Shown in pieces: positions 43,701 through 50,611 of a stretch of DNA of 64,000 bases. The stretch is from Rapana venosa (taxonomy: Eukaryota > Mollusca > Gastropoda > Neogastropoda > Muricidae), in assembly GCA_028751875.1 (NCBI GenBank), contig CM054157.1, positions 52,493,741-52,557,740 of the forward strand. The letters are read 5' to 3'. Made by a program: the position numbers and the translations under genes. The number at the start of each line of letters is the position of its first letter. Positions within the stretch are counted from its first letter, which is position 1. Below the pieces are notes generated by a model that saw nothing but the letters and a program-made list of their open reading frames with translations, made no database searches and was not told the DNA's origin.

Positions 43701-43954
43701 GAAGCAAGGCCCGGATCCTTAAGTGCCGAGGACAGCTCACCAACGAGTCTGGCTCGGAGAAGTCTGACCGGGAAATATGCTACGTGACAGTCCCTGTGGA
43801 CATCAGGATCAGACTGGAGAAAGCGGCCAAGTGGATCTCCACCCAGCTGTTCGTGTGTCCCAAAGTTCACCTCCTCACTCCCCGGGACGCTCGCACGTTC
43901 TCCATCCAGCAGAACTTGCACCTGACTCACCAGATCCTGACTCTCAACGACTGA
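29965..43954 (+). CDS. Trypsin-like serine peptidase with giant Ser-rich tail; frame broken seven times
   Basis: Exons 29965-29980, 32545-32630, 34823-35008 and 35776-43954 join in frame from an ATG in good context (CACATCATGG). The N-terminal ~500 residues look like a trypsin-like double beta-barrel: GGTGFAYYVDQNIVKVRTNL leading to the H102 motif (NLHVIYN), D146 (GEDYASFTC), a late NGDYVAILSHPQGK loop, and S401 in STFGCSGAPVLLF. I infer an intracellular peptidase because no signal peptide or membrane segment is visible. The rest is low-complexity, Ser/Lys/Glu-rich and disordered, up to a conserved-looking C-terminus (REICYVTVPVDIRIRLEKAA). If intact it would be about 2,820 residues. Seven one-base frame changes break it as sequenced, with no other nonsense codons; assembly indels or early pseudogenisation are both possible. 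No family name is certain; FAM111-like or viral-like S1 peptidases are alternatives. Confidence 0.8.
30170..30560 (-). repeat. SINE core with D-tail, interrupted by a TATAAAT/(TTA)n tail fragment
   Basis: D-tail (about 30190-30300), then the core (CTTCCGAAAGGCACAACGGG ... ACACGGGGCCTCGGTTAATA). It is interrupted at GTCTCAT by GCGCTATATAAATTCCATAC plus (TTA)n (30447-30523), and the core then resumes at CTGAAGGACTC. The interrupting block looks like the 3' end of another SINE/LINE (GCGCTATATAAA plus trinucleotide tail). Confidence 0.6.
30649..30860. repeat. 24-bp minisatellite (about 8.7 copies)
   Basis: A near-perfect tandem of GGCTCACTGGTTTGTTCCAA + GACT, period 24 bp. Because 24 is divisible by 3, every frame without a stop stays open on both strands (LTGLFQDW on plus; NKPVSQSW and TSEPVLEQ on minus). 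It lies in intron 1 of the peptidase gene and is not considered coding. Confidence 0.92.
30885..31530 (-). repeat. B-family element, copy 5, split by a C-family SINE
   Basis: Minus-orientation B terminus starts after a (TTC)n/(GTC)n run at 30885-30930. Its body runs to AAGTC at 31065 and resumes at TTTCTGGG near 31341, to about 31510 (CACCGACAGGCCCCCGG). Between them lies a C-family SINE (31066-31340), so the C insertion is younger than this B copy. Confidence 0.7.
31066..31340 (-). repeat. C-family (mollusc/cephalopod-type) SINE, copy 1
   Basis: Reading the minus strand: a tRNA-like head with GGTTCGAA-type sequence (revcomp of AGGGTTCGAATT is itself box-B-like), the TTTCGGATGAGAC block, GTCCCTGGCAAAATTCTGTA, GGGTGGCGCTG and CTCTCCCCAGGGAGAGCAGC. 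The body matches the widespread molluscan SINE I remember; a related copy is at 48545-48945. Confidence 0.65.
31680..32545. repeat. GT arrays flanking a full-length SINE; abuts exon 2 acceptor
   Basis: (TG)n at 31680-31760. A minus-orientation SINE with Y-tail, core and head 1 at about 31915-32250 (TTCTTTTATATCGAGGATGA ... CATCCGAAGGACTTTTGGGG ... AACCACTAGGCT). Then ~290 bp of (GT)n with GCGTGC interruptions reach directly to the exon 2 acceptor. Confidence 0.8.
32545..32630 (+). CDS. Peptidase gene exon 2
   Basis: It follows a 290-bp GT array; the acceptor CGCACAG|CAG|TGT is a NAGNAG pair, so one Ala is optional. It encodes AVSSPVPAVASGQSTPQLHQ, then DFIPVKNLQ, with donor CAG|GTGATT. It is phase 1 in and 0 out, continuing smoothly into ISDLPQGW. 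Confidence 0.7.
32714..33195 (+). repeat. G-rich minisatellite (TGCTGGGTTGGG-type) in intron 2
   Basis: About 480 bp of GGGGTGTGCTGGGTTGGG-like units of variable length, with many closely spaced GGG/GGGG runs on the coding strand. This composition favours G-quadruplexes in DNA and in the transcript. Gly/Trp-rich frames over it are artefacts. Confidence 0.88.
33285..34062. repeat. C-family SINE remnant and (GTA/GTG)n trinucleotide expanse
   Basis: A minus-orientation C-family remnant at about 33300-33535 (GAATTTTGCCAGGGACAACG; ATCGAACC) is followed by ~500 bp of GTAGTAGTA-type trinucleotide repeats. These are broken by a short inverted (TACTAC) segment near 33885-33912. No exon is seen. Confidence 0.75.
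34063..34420 (-). mobile_element. Possible LINE 3' end
   Basis: The minus strand ends GATAATAAAGTTTTTGAATT followed by TTGAATTTGAATTTG. An AATAAAG plus short tandem tail is the form taken by many invertebrate LINE 3' ends. No coding remnant is recognisable in the preceding ~330 bases, so the class is open. Confidence 0.35.
34421..34822. other. Intron 2 end with (CT)n and CCA/CAA/CAG triplet tracts
   Basis: (CT)n at 34618-34662, then (CCA)n, (CAA)n and (CAG)n triplets to about 34731. No exon apart from that at 34823. Confidence 0.6.
34823..35008 (+). CDS. Peptidase gene exon 3, N-terminal barrel strand
   Basis: Acceptor TGCATGATGCAG; donor AAA|GTGAGT; 62 codons. It encodes ISDLPQGWRSQKALDVIGHV, AQRVVMVYIPRMSSER and GHPHFGGTGFAYYVDQNIVK. 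The hydrophobic strand and GTGFAYY turn correspond to the usual beginning of a trypsin-like fold just ahead of the catalytic His (inference from fold knowledge). Confidence 0.8.
35045..35660. repeat. D-tail/core SINE (minus) split by a 5S-rRNA-derived SINE (plus)
   Basis: The D module (CTCGGCTAGAGCTCGGATG ... CCGACTTCAGGGATGG) at about 35052-35190 leads to GTTTCTACCGG. The continuation CCGGCACGAAATGGCCTGCT appears only at about 35508, followed by the SINE core to about 35660. The gap is filled by a 5S-headed SINE, with CCGG possibly duplicated at the join. Confidence 0.65.
35220..35507 (+). repeat. 5S-rRNA-derived SINE, copy 1
   Basis: GTTAAGCAGAATCAAGCGTG plus GTTACCACTTGGATGGGTGA (35257-35297) matches the internal control region of animal 5S rRNA (…TTAAGCA..GTCGAG…GGTTAGTACTTGGATGGGTGACC). 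The body has CAGTTCTCCCAGCTGTAAAT, GGTACCTGCCCTCTTTAGG, GGAGAGGAGATGGGCGCC and ACCACATAGGTTATGGGACA. Other copies are at 57905, 59165, 60135 and 60870. Confidence 0.75.
35776..37461 (+). CDS. Peptidase gene exon 4, first open segment (catalytic domain)
   Basis: Acceptor ATCTTCCTCGCAG. It is open from 35776 to a TAG at 37459. It holds the His motif (VRTNLHVIYN), the Asp motif (LGEDYASF), an acidic insertion of roughly 160 residues (about 36010-36420, SGSEDSAADVEDMEVD and DSEREEVDF), the GDYVAILSHPQGKEKSFSIG loop, the Ser motif at 36667-36708, and the final strand EKLGFATCFTPPVFAP. GC-rich third positions contrast with the AT-richer introns. Past about 37390 the frame starting one base later class (mod 3) is also open and likely takes over. 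Confidence 0.88.
   Translation, partial: VRTNLHVIYNAEEAGMATVQFSLHVPGKRHVRVIRLPATSHHFHNNLGEDYASFTCYPNSRLRKYLGVFSDVPVLWDASFFLGRADSGSEDSAADVEDMEVDRAPPAPCCQGLRRRQEEGGGLCGGRQVTLQNYPGDIMQWENHSGEALLDEHRPQHPGQAGLSDSLVVEYDKPESLEASRLSEGDQGMESNSDSEREEVDFVYNVDRSSLASPKHCRRPTLENGDYVAILSHPQGKEKSFSIGLAGLYDQETLKTQRSNFRNMQRQSKARDHSHAGHPAIHLINDRFRLCKNRIYHTQSTFGCSGAPVLLFKRSLQRIKVPVVDYSQHSGTCFFKNGEKLGFATCFTPPVFAPSVPVYEDLQQCYSVIRKHEQMLRHKGKLHCQKFEQPDCAAESTHIVNSDSVHGVLSYCYGTEKGAIIKKKIFPREYTPAPGVPPIPSFQQKVNLSSHSLLPEQLQAKLSMLPGEQSSQGGNENDVPPQESEFSSNKTSPLKKCSANVCGVKTFKDLLSFEDMSVRANLEILEIERPFGNNNAGHRHTLGKHSRGSKPRNQTDHVTTA
37392..37946 (+). CDS. Exon 4, second open segment (after frameshift 1)
   Basis: Open in the frame one base back (codons starting at positions divisible by 3). 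It reads NRSCDYSLESGFAYRIHRKK, SRSISCPIEFVKEKVTQKLQ and LKPKFKLSARFKPEHGR: basic, Pro- and Ser-rich. It has no start codon in a convincing place, so it is a continuation, not a separate gene. It ends at a TAG at 37944. Confidence 0.7.
   Translation, partial: AHTWQTFTWLEASKSNRSCDYSLESGFAYRIHRKKSRSISCPIEFVKEKVTQKLQALKRKVEGKPDTQAPNPPQLKPKFKLSARFKPEHGRIPEHKSPTRDADKPLTTSTAEPNVLDTSCTSSNNSQVSAFSPVKRSLSKFSPGKIPSSDTGDLKGSDKATGADACASRCRWSVSLDKSARVHL
37925..38359 (+). CDS. Exon 4, third open segment (after frameshift 2)
   Basis: Reads QGASLEHQDMESVYAYLTSL, ESTRERVAHCRTSADLSQDM and SFSNFSQKV-like Ser/Phe text, then FSEKQKHLEERRRQGKLQC before the next frame becomes the better one at about 38200. The overlap with the previous segment is about 20 bases (AAAAGCGCCAGGG). 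Confidence 0.6.
   Translation, partial: KRQGASLEHQDMESVYAYLTSLESTRERVAHCRTSADLSQDMYARNLTSPFTQCSSEPSLLPDLAFTTFSNFSQKVDNFSEKQKHLEERRRQGKLQCASPFLIQTGNSLPCLCLVMKQRETTWTTMVLLLAVKNISQPLKMPQS
38170..38679 (+). CDS. Exon 4, fourth open segment with EVFEEEKAEDED repeats
   Basis: Reads FPFSDTNWKFPSLSLSGHET, then SSEKHQSAFENAPELKTSFL, then SDLTSDFADDEAENQLS, and four short repeats of (D/E)VFEEEKAEDED. The last repeat has five A's (GAGGAAAAAGGCAGAAG) where the earlier units have four, which shifts the frame and yields a TGA. This is direct evidence for a one-base homopolymer insertion. Confidence 0.7.
   Translation, partial: TKALRRKAQTRETTMCFPFSDTNWKFPSLSLSGHETEGDNLDDNGVTVSSEKHQSAFENAPELKTSFLPTASNELPSRLSSVSGGGRHEDRDEWDRSLECDSFSDLTSDFADDEAENQLSDDDDDEVFEEEKAEDEDKVFGEEKAEDEVFEEEKAEDEDEVFEEEKGRR
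38662..39892 (+). CDS. Exon 4, fifth open segment
   Basis: From the KAEDENG point it reads TLPDPNLEEIWNTLHSSEEN, a Ser/Val-rich VPSISSSVISSATCVPSVSS region, then acidic/Ser/Gln/His text to PPLKLTFPRSAYSLHDLKVL. The frame closes at 39890, but the following frame is the coding one from about 39690. Confidence 0.72.
39679..42009 (+). CDS. Exon 4, sixth open segment (longest, ~770 codons)
   Basis: Reads MSGEGSSEKWTWPGTQESPE, LQEMADRILRLETPKIDTLQ and YKQLYDIQKYLTEIESNLHV (helical), then a long Ser/Pro/Tyr/His-rich region without recognised domains. A threefold LGLTES-type repeat lies at about 41450-41550 (WERSLGLTES, LWESSLGLTES, PWKSSLESTES), and AFERFLSSD at about 41735-41765. It closes with TAA at 42007. 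Confidence 0.8.
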   Translation, partial: RAKQMSGEGSSEKWTWPGTQESPEQDPAKKKSMLGLQEMADRILRLETPKIDTLQGYTNRYKQLYDIQKYLTEIESNLHVPKSDPFSSLSSSQPYTSSLQNPAPLPLSYEHAQPSQRYDLNPVHTEWPNAKEAKLKVHSVMQQRTEKSVEQRNRVVPPIFNHGNAAATQKYAFDIGCLPYGQSVPSREGQDSLNRAFAFNKEAGCRTVVGHTRLSNRPAYLNPGPKAAGPMIHPNYKPLPCDLLCPEVPDLPADPAVYDRLSKAGPNGLYFARDPRLYALKDSARIRSGALRAESHGHVLNHQQQWGMPDPKPLQGLYSRVLEADNSHKVVRSELPPVGPERVKILPGCRRMPYTAAFQQQDTGAEHSGNFSSDMTSCKSSSGSLGTIGSGSRGLAEESPQLCGNDARILHNEKQSREKMLMAMKALRERGLHSKDLDRRRTYPEHPTWWNITGGEYHQAMRSCPPNMTFANLSSYRAYLAQQACQRVKPYLHSGPKAACQEGPVSSSDPFPHYFYSWNPLTAKNERVHYRHESAKFDSSLRSSPVVMSSTDNSSFHSSPELSQDPNAVAESTLKSPSKAEESNVHKRWERSLGLTESHNLWESSLGLTESLKPWKSSLESTESVLPFTSSSSGHFTPLKTKADVRCKQNEVVDASCKCRSKANTVLFPTIKPEEDTSTTVPSLSEAFERFLSSDVGCMNGDYQSAAECCWKGQECGCRHSMQKLGQFPNSVHDSEQARSLLEPLWVDTEDSVSDQPGSSCCRNFLPMGRAVMLPS
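41960..43787 (+). CDS. Exon 4, seventh open segment
   Basis: Reads LLKPAAGGEDSAVWKNGQVA, then LSIAFDRFLNMSAEDGSEF, a second copy of the AF(E/D)RFL motif. Then come VYNLNDVVRVVLEMGVIHPE, Lys/Ser-rich nuclear-localisation-like patches (KSKKSHRSTLKKRC), and a Cys/His/Pro-rich block (FPFCGPLHCVHSQNSPLGYF, CPHGCLCKHVSARHH). The frame closes with TGA at 43785, but coding passes to the next frame near 43600. Confidence 0.78.
43590..43954 (+). CDS. Exon 4, eighth open segment (C-terminus)
   Basis: Reads STPQLAEDTESREAATSDNS, ASSFSKRKRSKARILKCRGQ, then REICYVTVPVDIRIRLEKAA, KWISTQLFVCPKVHLLTPRD and HLTHQILTLND, then TGA. The last ~60 residues are more hydrophobic and ordered than the rest and may be a small folded module. 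Confidence 0.75.
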
Positions 43955-44122
43955 GTCACAGACACTGTCCGCTTCACTCTTCAGCTGATGGGTGAATGAA
44001 GCTGAGAGAATTTTTATGTGTGGCTTTTTTTAAAGCAATTTTTTTTAATGATTAAAGGAGAGCGAAACACTGTTGATTTAATGTGGCCCTTCGTGTCCCC
44101 TTTATGACCATCAAGGTCAAGG

Positions 44123-44177
<55 letters not shown>

Positions 44178-45300
44178 AGAAAAGCCTCTAGATGACATAT
44201 CAGGAAAATGATTTGAAGTGAATGAAAAAACATTTCCAGGTCAAAATCCCTTAAAATCCATATGCGTTTTGTGAAAGAAACTGTTGGCACGAAGAGTATC
44301 CAAAAGGATAAATGCTCGTTTGGGTCTGATTAGACACCCACTCCAGCTCAGCATATCAGACTGGGATTCCAAGTTTGGATTCAGTGATAACAGCAAATTG
44401 GTGTTTCCTCCCTCCTGTTCATTTTAAGCCAGGCCAGTTTTAGAACAAGTCACAAAATTTTCAATGGTTTTGTCAGAAAAAGACAAGGTTTTAAGCAGCG
44501 AAATGAAGTAGCTTTAAACAATCTTCCTTGGTTTTCCAAACCCCAGTAAAGAAAAAATGTTTGTATCTTACCTGGGCAAACTCAAAACAAGACCTCAAAC
44601 AACTAACAGTGATGCTTGTAGAAATGAGTTTGTAGTTAAGAAAAGGGTTGAGATTTTTCATAATGCATAATATATTTGGTATTTTAGTCACTTTAATCAT
44701 GAGGAAAGACGTTCTCCATCAAAGTATCTCATGCAGGGAACGTTCAAATTTGCTGCCTTGTAAAAATGAATAACTCGTCTTACCAGTCAAAGATGAGAGT
44801 GTTGTGTTTTATCCCAAAATGTTTTTTTCTTGTAATTATCAGCTTTTATGGAAACGTTTTCCATTTTAAGATAAGAGGTTTTAATAATGTACAATAATTA
44901 ATAAAGTTTAAACAAGGAAGAGTGAAATGTTTTAGAATAACTTTTATGAGCAAGGTTGCTATCAAGGATTTTTCTGATTTTTGTTTTTGTTTTGTTTTGT
45001 GGTCGGTCGTGATCTGTTTCATTAGCTCCATGCATACTTGCTGAAACCTGTTTTGGATCTTGTGCAAGTGCTTTTGGTAAAGTGGGAGATTAGTAATGTG
45101 CATGGCAGCAGACTTCACCGCTGGTGCAGGAGTAAGACATTGATGATGAATAGGAATTTATAACTGAAGTTCTTTTTTCAGGACTAAGATCATTTGAAAA
45201 ACGTATATCGTACATCTACAAAGGATCGCAACATAACTGTGGTCGCTATTTTATTTTTTCCCCTAGTATCTTTTATTCTTTTTAAGTTTCAGCAGAACAA
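43955..45300 (+). other. Peptidase-gene 3' UTR candidate, (GAT)n
   Basis: (GAT)n of about 17 units at 44126-44177. The first clear AATAAA after the stop is at 44900-44905 and could end the transcript. No exon is seen. Confidence 0.5.
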
Positions 45301-47000
45301 ACATATGACTGTTCCTTAGTCAAAATCAACAAATAGATGAATAGATAAAGAAAGAGAGAAATAGATAGATAGATACATAGATAGATACACACACACACAC
45401 AACACACACATACACACACACAATACATACATACTACACACACCACACACACATACACACACACATACACACAACAACATTCATACATAGATAATGGAAA
45501 GAAAATGCTTTCAGACTCCAAAATGAAAAAGAAATGTTCAGATGTCCAAGTGTTATTTTCAGAAGCCTTTCCAGCCATTCCGTTGGCTTCAGCCTTAGAT
45601 TTTGTCCTATGTAGTTGTAGATGAATGTAACATCAGATTCAGGTAACTTTGCCACATGGACTGCCTTTTAGATCGCTAGGGGTAATAGCAATTCCTCTTC
45701 CTGAGTATAGCCAACTGAAAATGACTATCACGTGTATTATTTACCAGCGGTTTGAACTCTGCCTCTTGCAGGTTTTTTTCAGTTCCAGTTCGCATTATTT
45801 TGTTTCTGAATGTTTCCCTTCGTAATCAGCCTTAGAATATTTTGTTACCAGTTTTAAGAATGTCTTGGATTTGTCTTTCACATGCTTTGTAATCTTGTAT
45901 GTTTTATAATCTCCTCTGTGATACCCTTACAGTTCCTTGGAATGTTTTGAAATAACCATTGATGCTTTGTAATCTATTCTTAAAATGCTTTGGAAAAAAT
46001 ATGTTATTTTATTATCTACTTTTGAAATGGTTTAGGGTTCTTGAAATGCTTGAAGCAATCTTTGTATTTTGTTAGCTATCTTTGAATTTCTTTGGGATCA
46101 TTAAAACATTTTGTGATAATTCTCTCGTGTTTTGTAACCTGCCCTTGAAATGCTTTGAAACAAACTTTTGATGTTTTGTGATATGTTTTTGAAATCCTTT
46201 TAGGTCTTTGAAATGCTTTGAACCAATCTTAAGTCTTTTGTTATCTATCGCTGAAATCTGTAGGATCTTTGAAATGCTTTGAACCAATCTTAAGTCTTTT
46301 GTTATCTGTCGCTGAAATCTGTAGGATCTTTGAAATGCTTTGAACCAATCTTAAGACTTTTGTTATCTAACGCTGAAATCTGTAGGATCTTTGAAATGCT
46401 TTGAACCAATCTTAAGTCTGTTATCTGTCGCTGAAATCTGTAGGATCTTTGAAATGCTTTGAACCAATCTTGTCTGTTATCTGTCGCTGAAATCTGTAGT
46501 ATCTTTGAAATGCTTTGAAGCAATCTTAAGTCTTTTGTTAGCTGTCGCTGAAATCTGTAGGATCTTTGAAATGCTTTGAACCAATCTTAAGTCTTTTGTT
46601 ATCTGTCGCTGAAATCTGTAGGATCTTTGAAATGCTTTGAACCAATCTTAAGACTTTTGTTATCTAACGCTGAAATCTGTAGGATCTTTGAAATGCTTTG
46701 CAATCATCCTCAATGTTCTGTAACCTATCATTGAAATGCTTTGAGAAAAACCTTTGATGTTTTGTAATATTTTTGAAAGACTTTGCACTCAACACTTCAA
46801 AATGCTTTGTAAATCACCCGTAGAATACTTCGAAACCAATCCTGGTCGCGCTGTGTCACTTTGTGACAGGACCTGAAATATTTTGGTACCAGCCCTCGAA
46901 ATACTATGTACATAATCTTCCAAATGCCATGTAATTAATTTTTCTTATGCCTTGTAATAAATATTTGTAATGCTTTGAACTCGTATTTGAAATGACTTTG
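45301..47000. repeat. 61-bp satellite array with older degenerate flanks
   Basis: Eight good units of period about 61 bp (CTGAAATCTGTAGGATCTTT + GAAATGCTTTGAACCAATCT + TAAGTCTTTTGTTATCTGTCG) run from about 46190 to 46740. A two-unit block ending TTATCTAACG occurs twice (about 46262-46373 and 46560-46670), which suggests higher-order duplication. Degenerate units with GAAATGCTTTG extend from about 45890 to 47000. (CA)n lies at 45386-45475. Confidence 0.85.
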
Positions 47001-48544
47001 TACTCGATTCCCCAGGTTGTCTTTTCATTAGTTTGTAAGTCGCCAACCCTCGTAACCAACCCCAGAGATTATTTGCAATAAATCCGTAGTCTATGAAACT
47101 GTAATTAGTGCCTGTGGTGTTGGTGGTTTTAGTCAAGCGTCTGTACTTTGTAATCAATTCTTGATGTTTAGAATCCAGTCTTTTTTTATTTTAAGTATTG
47201 GCTACATTTCATCATTCTTATGGCCCGACTGTAAATACTGTGTCCAACTCCAGTGTTACCATTCTAGAAGAATTTAAGCATGGCTTGTTTATACTTTTAG
47301 CCAATGTGAAAGCGAAATAAGAACATGTTCAAACTTATAATCAAGATTTTCTTGGAACGAGTGTGGATGATTGTAACAGACTATGTCTGTGTCGGAACGT
47401 GTTTTCAGCTAAAGATGTACTGGTTACTTGGGAGTTTTTGTGTGTGTGTTTGGCTTGGTTTTTTAATTTCTTTCCAGCTGTTTGCTTAAACATGTGGGGT
47501 TTTTTTTAAACATCTAGCTCTTTTTTTACTGTCAGTCTTCAGTTTGTAAACAAATATATATTCTTATTAAAATTTGAGGATGTTTGAATGTAGATTCTTT
47601 GGAAAACTATACCCAGAACCTTTTTTTGTTTGTTTGATACAGATCAACCCAAAGAAGAGTAAAGGGAAGTTATTGCACTGCGATAAGTTCCAGTTGTCTC
47701 TTTGCTCTGTGTGTAAATATTTATTCATTATCCTTTTTTATCATTTTATTTATTCAGGGTGGTTTTTTTCAAAATAATAGTAAATCAGATAATGTTCCAG
47801 GGTTATTTACTCGAACTTTTTCCACCAAAAAAAAAAATTAAGAGACATTGTGATTCAATGTGTGCAACAATTCTCTCTATCTGTTAATATTGAATTTCAT
47901 TTTAAATGAATCCTTTCGTTCATTTATTTTTCTTGCTTGCTTACATATATTTATTGATTTATCATTTAATTTATGAAGTACTTATTCATTCACAACTAGT
48001 AAACTGAAAGTCTAGAAAACTTTCTTGCCATTAGGCCTACATTTTCATATTTATAATCGTACTCTGATCCAAATACATTGGCTCAAACATTCATCATTAC
48101 TCCCCGAAGACAGAATTCGTCGGCCTTAATGGTGGAAAAACGGTAGCATACGCAACATCTCGCCATTGGTGAACCTTTGAGCTCTAGCCAAGGAACGAAA
48201 ACATCCACTATTTAGAACTATTTGAGCAGAAACTTAGCAATGCTTCCGTATACAGGTATTTAAAGTAATCCTATAAAATAAATAATAGCATTTGGGGAAA
48301 CAAATTCTGATAAAATAGTTCATTAACTTTGCCCACACAAAAATATATAAATGCTTTTACAAAATAAAGTGTTATGTCCAGTGAAATAGTTAAATAACAC
48401 AAATATTTAACTTAAAAACTAACACAAATTAAACTATTCAAACCTGATGAAATAACTGAATAACGTTGCACACGAACGTAAACTTCACCTTTACCTATCC
48501 CGCAGTATAGTAGACCCTTGGAGAACCACTGAAGATTTTGCAAC
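47001..48544. other. AT-rich intergenic sequence
   Basis: No gene seen. A D-tail module in plus reading (GGTGAACCTTTGAGCTCTAG CCAAGGAACG) lies at about 48105-48205. Possible AATAAA signals at about 46964 and 47077 are isolated. Confidence 0.5.
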
Positions 48545-48945
48545 CAGCTTCCTCCACTCCTTGCAGAGTGCAGCTTACGACTACCAAAGTAATCCTACCT
48601 AATGCAACAACGTTGTTTACGCACTTGCCTAGAAAGTGACAAGCCTGGGTTCGATCCCCGTTTATGCCCGAAACTTTTTCTCCATCCACTAGACCGTGAT
48701 TAATGGTCTGTGTACTAGTCTTTCGAATAAGACAATAAACTGACCTGAGCCACACGTATTCAGCGCACGTAAAAGAACCCACGGAACAAGAGGGTTGTCC
48801 CTGTTAAAGTTCTGTAGAAATAAGCCACCATGATAGGGGACAGAAATACATATGCAGGCAGGAAAAGAAAAAAAAGTGGGTGGCGCTGCGCTTGGGAAAT
48901 CTGCTGTGACAAAAGTGGTATGCAATACAATACAAATATATACAG
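48545..48945 (+). repeat. C-family (mollusc/cephalopod-type) SINE, copy 2
   Basis: Head with GGGTTCGATCCCC (about 48649-48661) as box B, and TAGTCTTTCGAATAAGAC. The body reads CACGTAAAAGAACCCACGG, GAGGGTTGTCCCTGTTAAAG, TTCTGTAGAAATAAG and GGGTGGCGCTGCG. The tail is CAATACAATACAAATA. This order is that of the common molluscan SINE I remember. Confidence 0.7.
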
Positions 48946-50573
48946 CTTTCGTTTACAATAATCTTTTAATTATTCTTCTAATAATTATCTTAAAACAAAT
49001 TTTTAGCCTATCTTGATCACTTTTGTAGCCAGCACTGACTTTAAAATATATAAAAAAAACAACCATAAAACATCATCATTTAGAAAGTGGGGAAAAAATG
49101 GTTAAGTAATTTTTTAAAACATTGTATCTGTAGGCAGACTTGAGGTATTTGTATGGGGGTAAATATATGTTTGCGTTTGTTTCATATTTTTTATACACAC
49201 GTTTTGGAAAGAAGGTTTTATATCATAACAGGTTTCGCTTTTTCTTTAATTTTGTGCGGTCAGAATCTGTTGTTTTATCATCAAGAGCTGTATTCTGTTG
49301 GTGAACATTTTGCTGCAGAATATTTTTGGTTGGCTTGTTGGCTGGGGATGGGAGGGTGGGTGGGGGGGCTTGTTTGTTTGTTTGTTCATTGGGGGTTGGG
49401 AGGAGGGAGGGGTGCTGAATTTGTTTGGTTTATAACTTTTTATGTTAACTGAAATGAAGAATAACCGAGCCGAATATACCATGTTCCAATCCGCCTGGTC
49501 TGAATTTGTATATTTTCTTTCAAAACACACGCGCGCGCGCCCTTCCCCTTTGCACAAAATCATAGGTATGCATACCCGTGCATGCGCGCGCGCACACACA
49601 CACGCACACACACACACTCTCTCTCTCTCTCCATAACTTCAAACCGCCATCACCTTCATTAACTTGCTGTTTGTTTGCATTCAGTTTAGATAGTGTGTAT
49701 CCCTGAAGTCGGAATGTGGCTACCTTCAGGGTGGGCAAAAACGGTGGCATACAAAAAATCTCACCATTGGTGAACCTCGGAGCTCTAGCTGAGGAATGAA
49801 AAAAAAAGTGCATTATCTGCTTGAAAAAGAAGAGAAGGAGGAGAAGGAAGAAGAAGAGGAGGAGGAGGAAGAAGAGGAGGAGGAGAAGAAGAGGAGGAGG
49901 AGGAAGAATGAGGAGGAGGAGGAAGAAGAGGAGGAGAAGAAGAAGAGGAGGAGGGAGAAGAGGATAGGATGAGGAAGAGAGGAGAAGGAGGAGGAGGAAG
50001 AAGAAAGAAGATGAGGAGGAGGAAGAAGAAGAGGAGGAGGAGGAAGAAGAGGAGGAGGAAGAAGAGGAGGAGGAGGAAGAAGAAGAGGAGGAGGAGGAAG
50101 AAAAAGAATTGCGAAGAAGAAGAAGAAGAGCAGCAACAACAAGAAATCACACGCGTGCATATAAATGAAAACGGTGACAGTTAGGTAGTGCTCTTTAAAC
50201 GACACCATACGATGTGTGCCATTTTTTTGACAAGAATCCTGTATGAAAAAATGTGTACGAATCATATTTTTGTTGGTCAGGTGCAATGGAATAGTCGAAA
50301 GAACGGCTGGGAGGGGGTGGGTTGGTTAGGGTGTGTGTGTGAGAGAGAGAGGGAGGGAGAGAGAGGGAGGGGGAGAGAGAGGGAAGGGGAGAGAGAGGAG
50401 GGGGGGGGAAAAGAGAAAATAAACGAAAAGAAAATGTGAGGAAACATCTACCCCCGTTTTGTGATAAGTGATTTAACAGTAGAATACAAAAAAAAAAACC
50501 GCACCACAAACACATCAATACACACACAGACATGTATGCAAAACAAACACACACAACACACACACACCCCACA

Positions 50574-50611
<38 letters not shown>

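Noticed and set aside
49785..50286. Ser/Phe/Leu- and Lys/Arg/Glu-rich frames over the purine tract
   Set aside because: Result of a homopurine repeat; all frames on both strands are open for the same reason.
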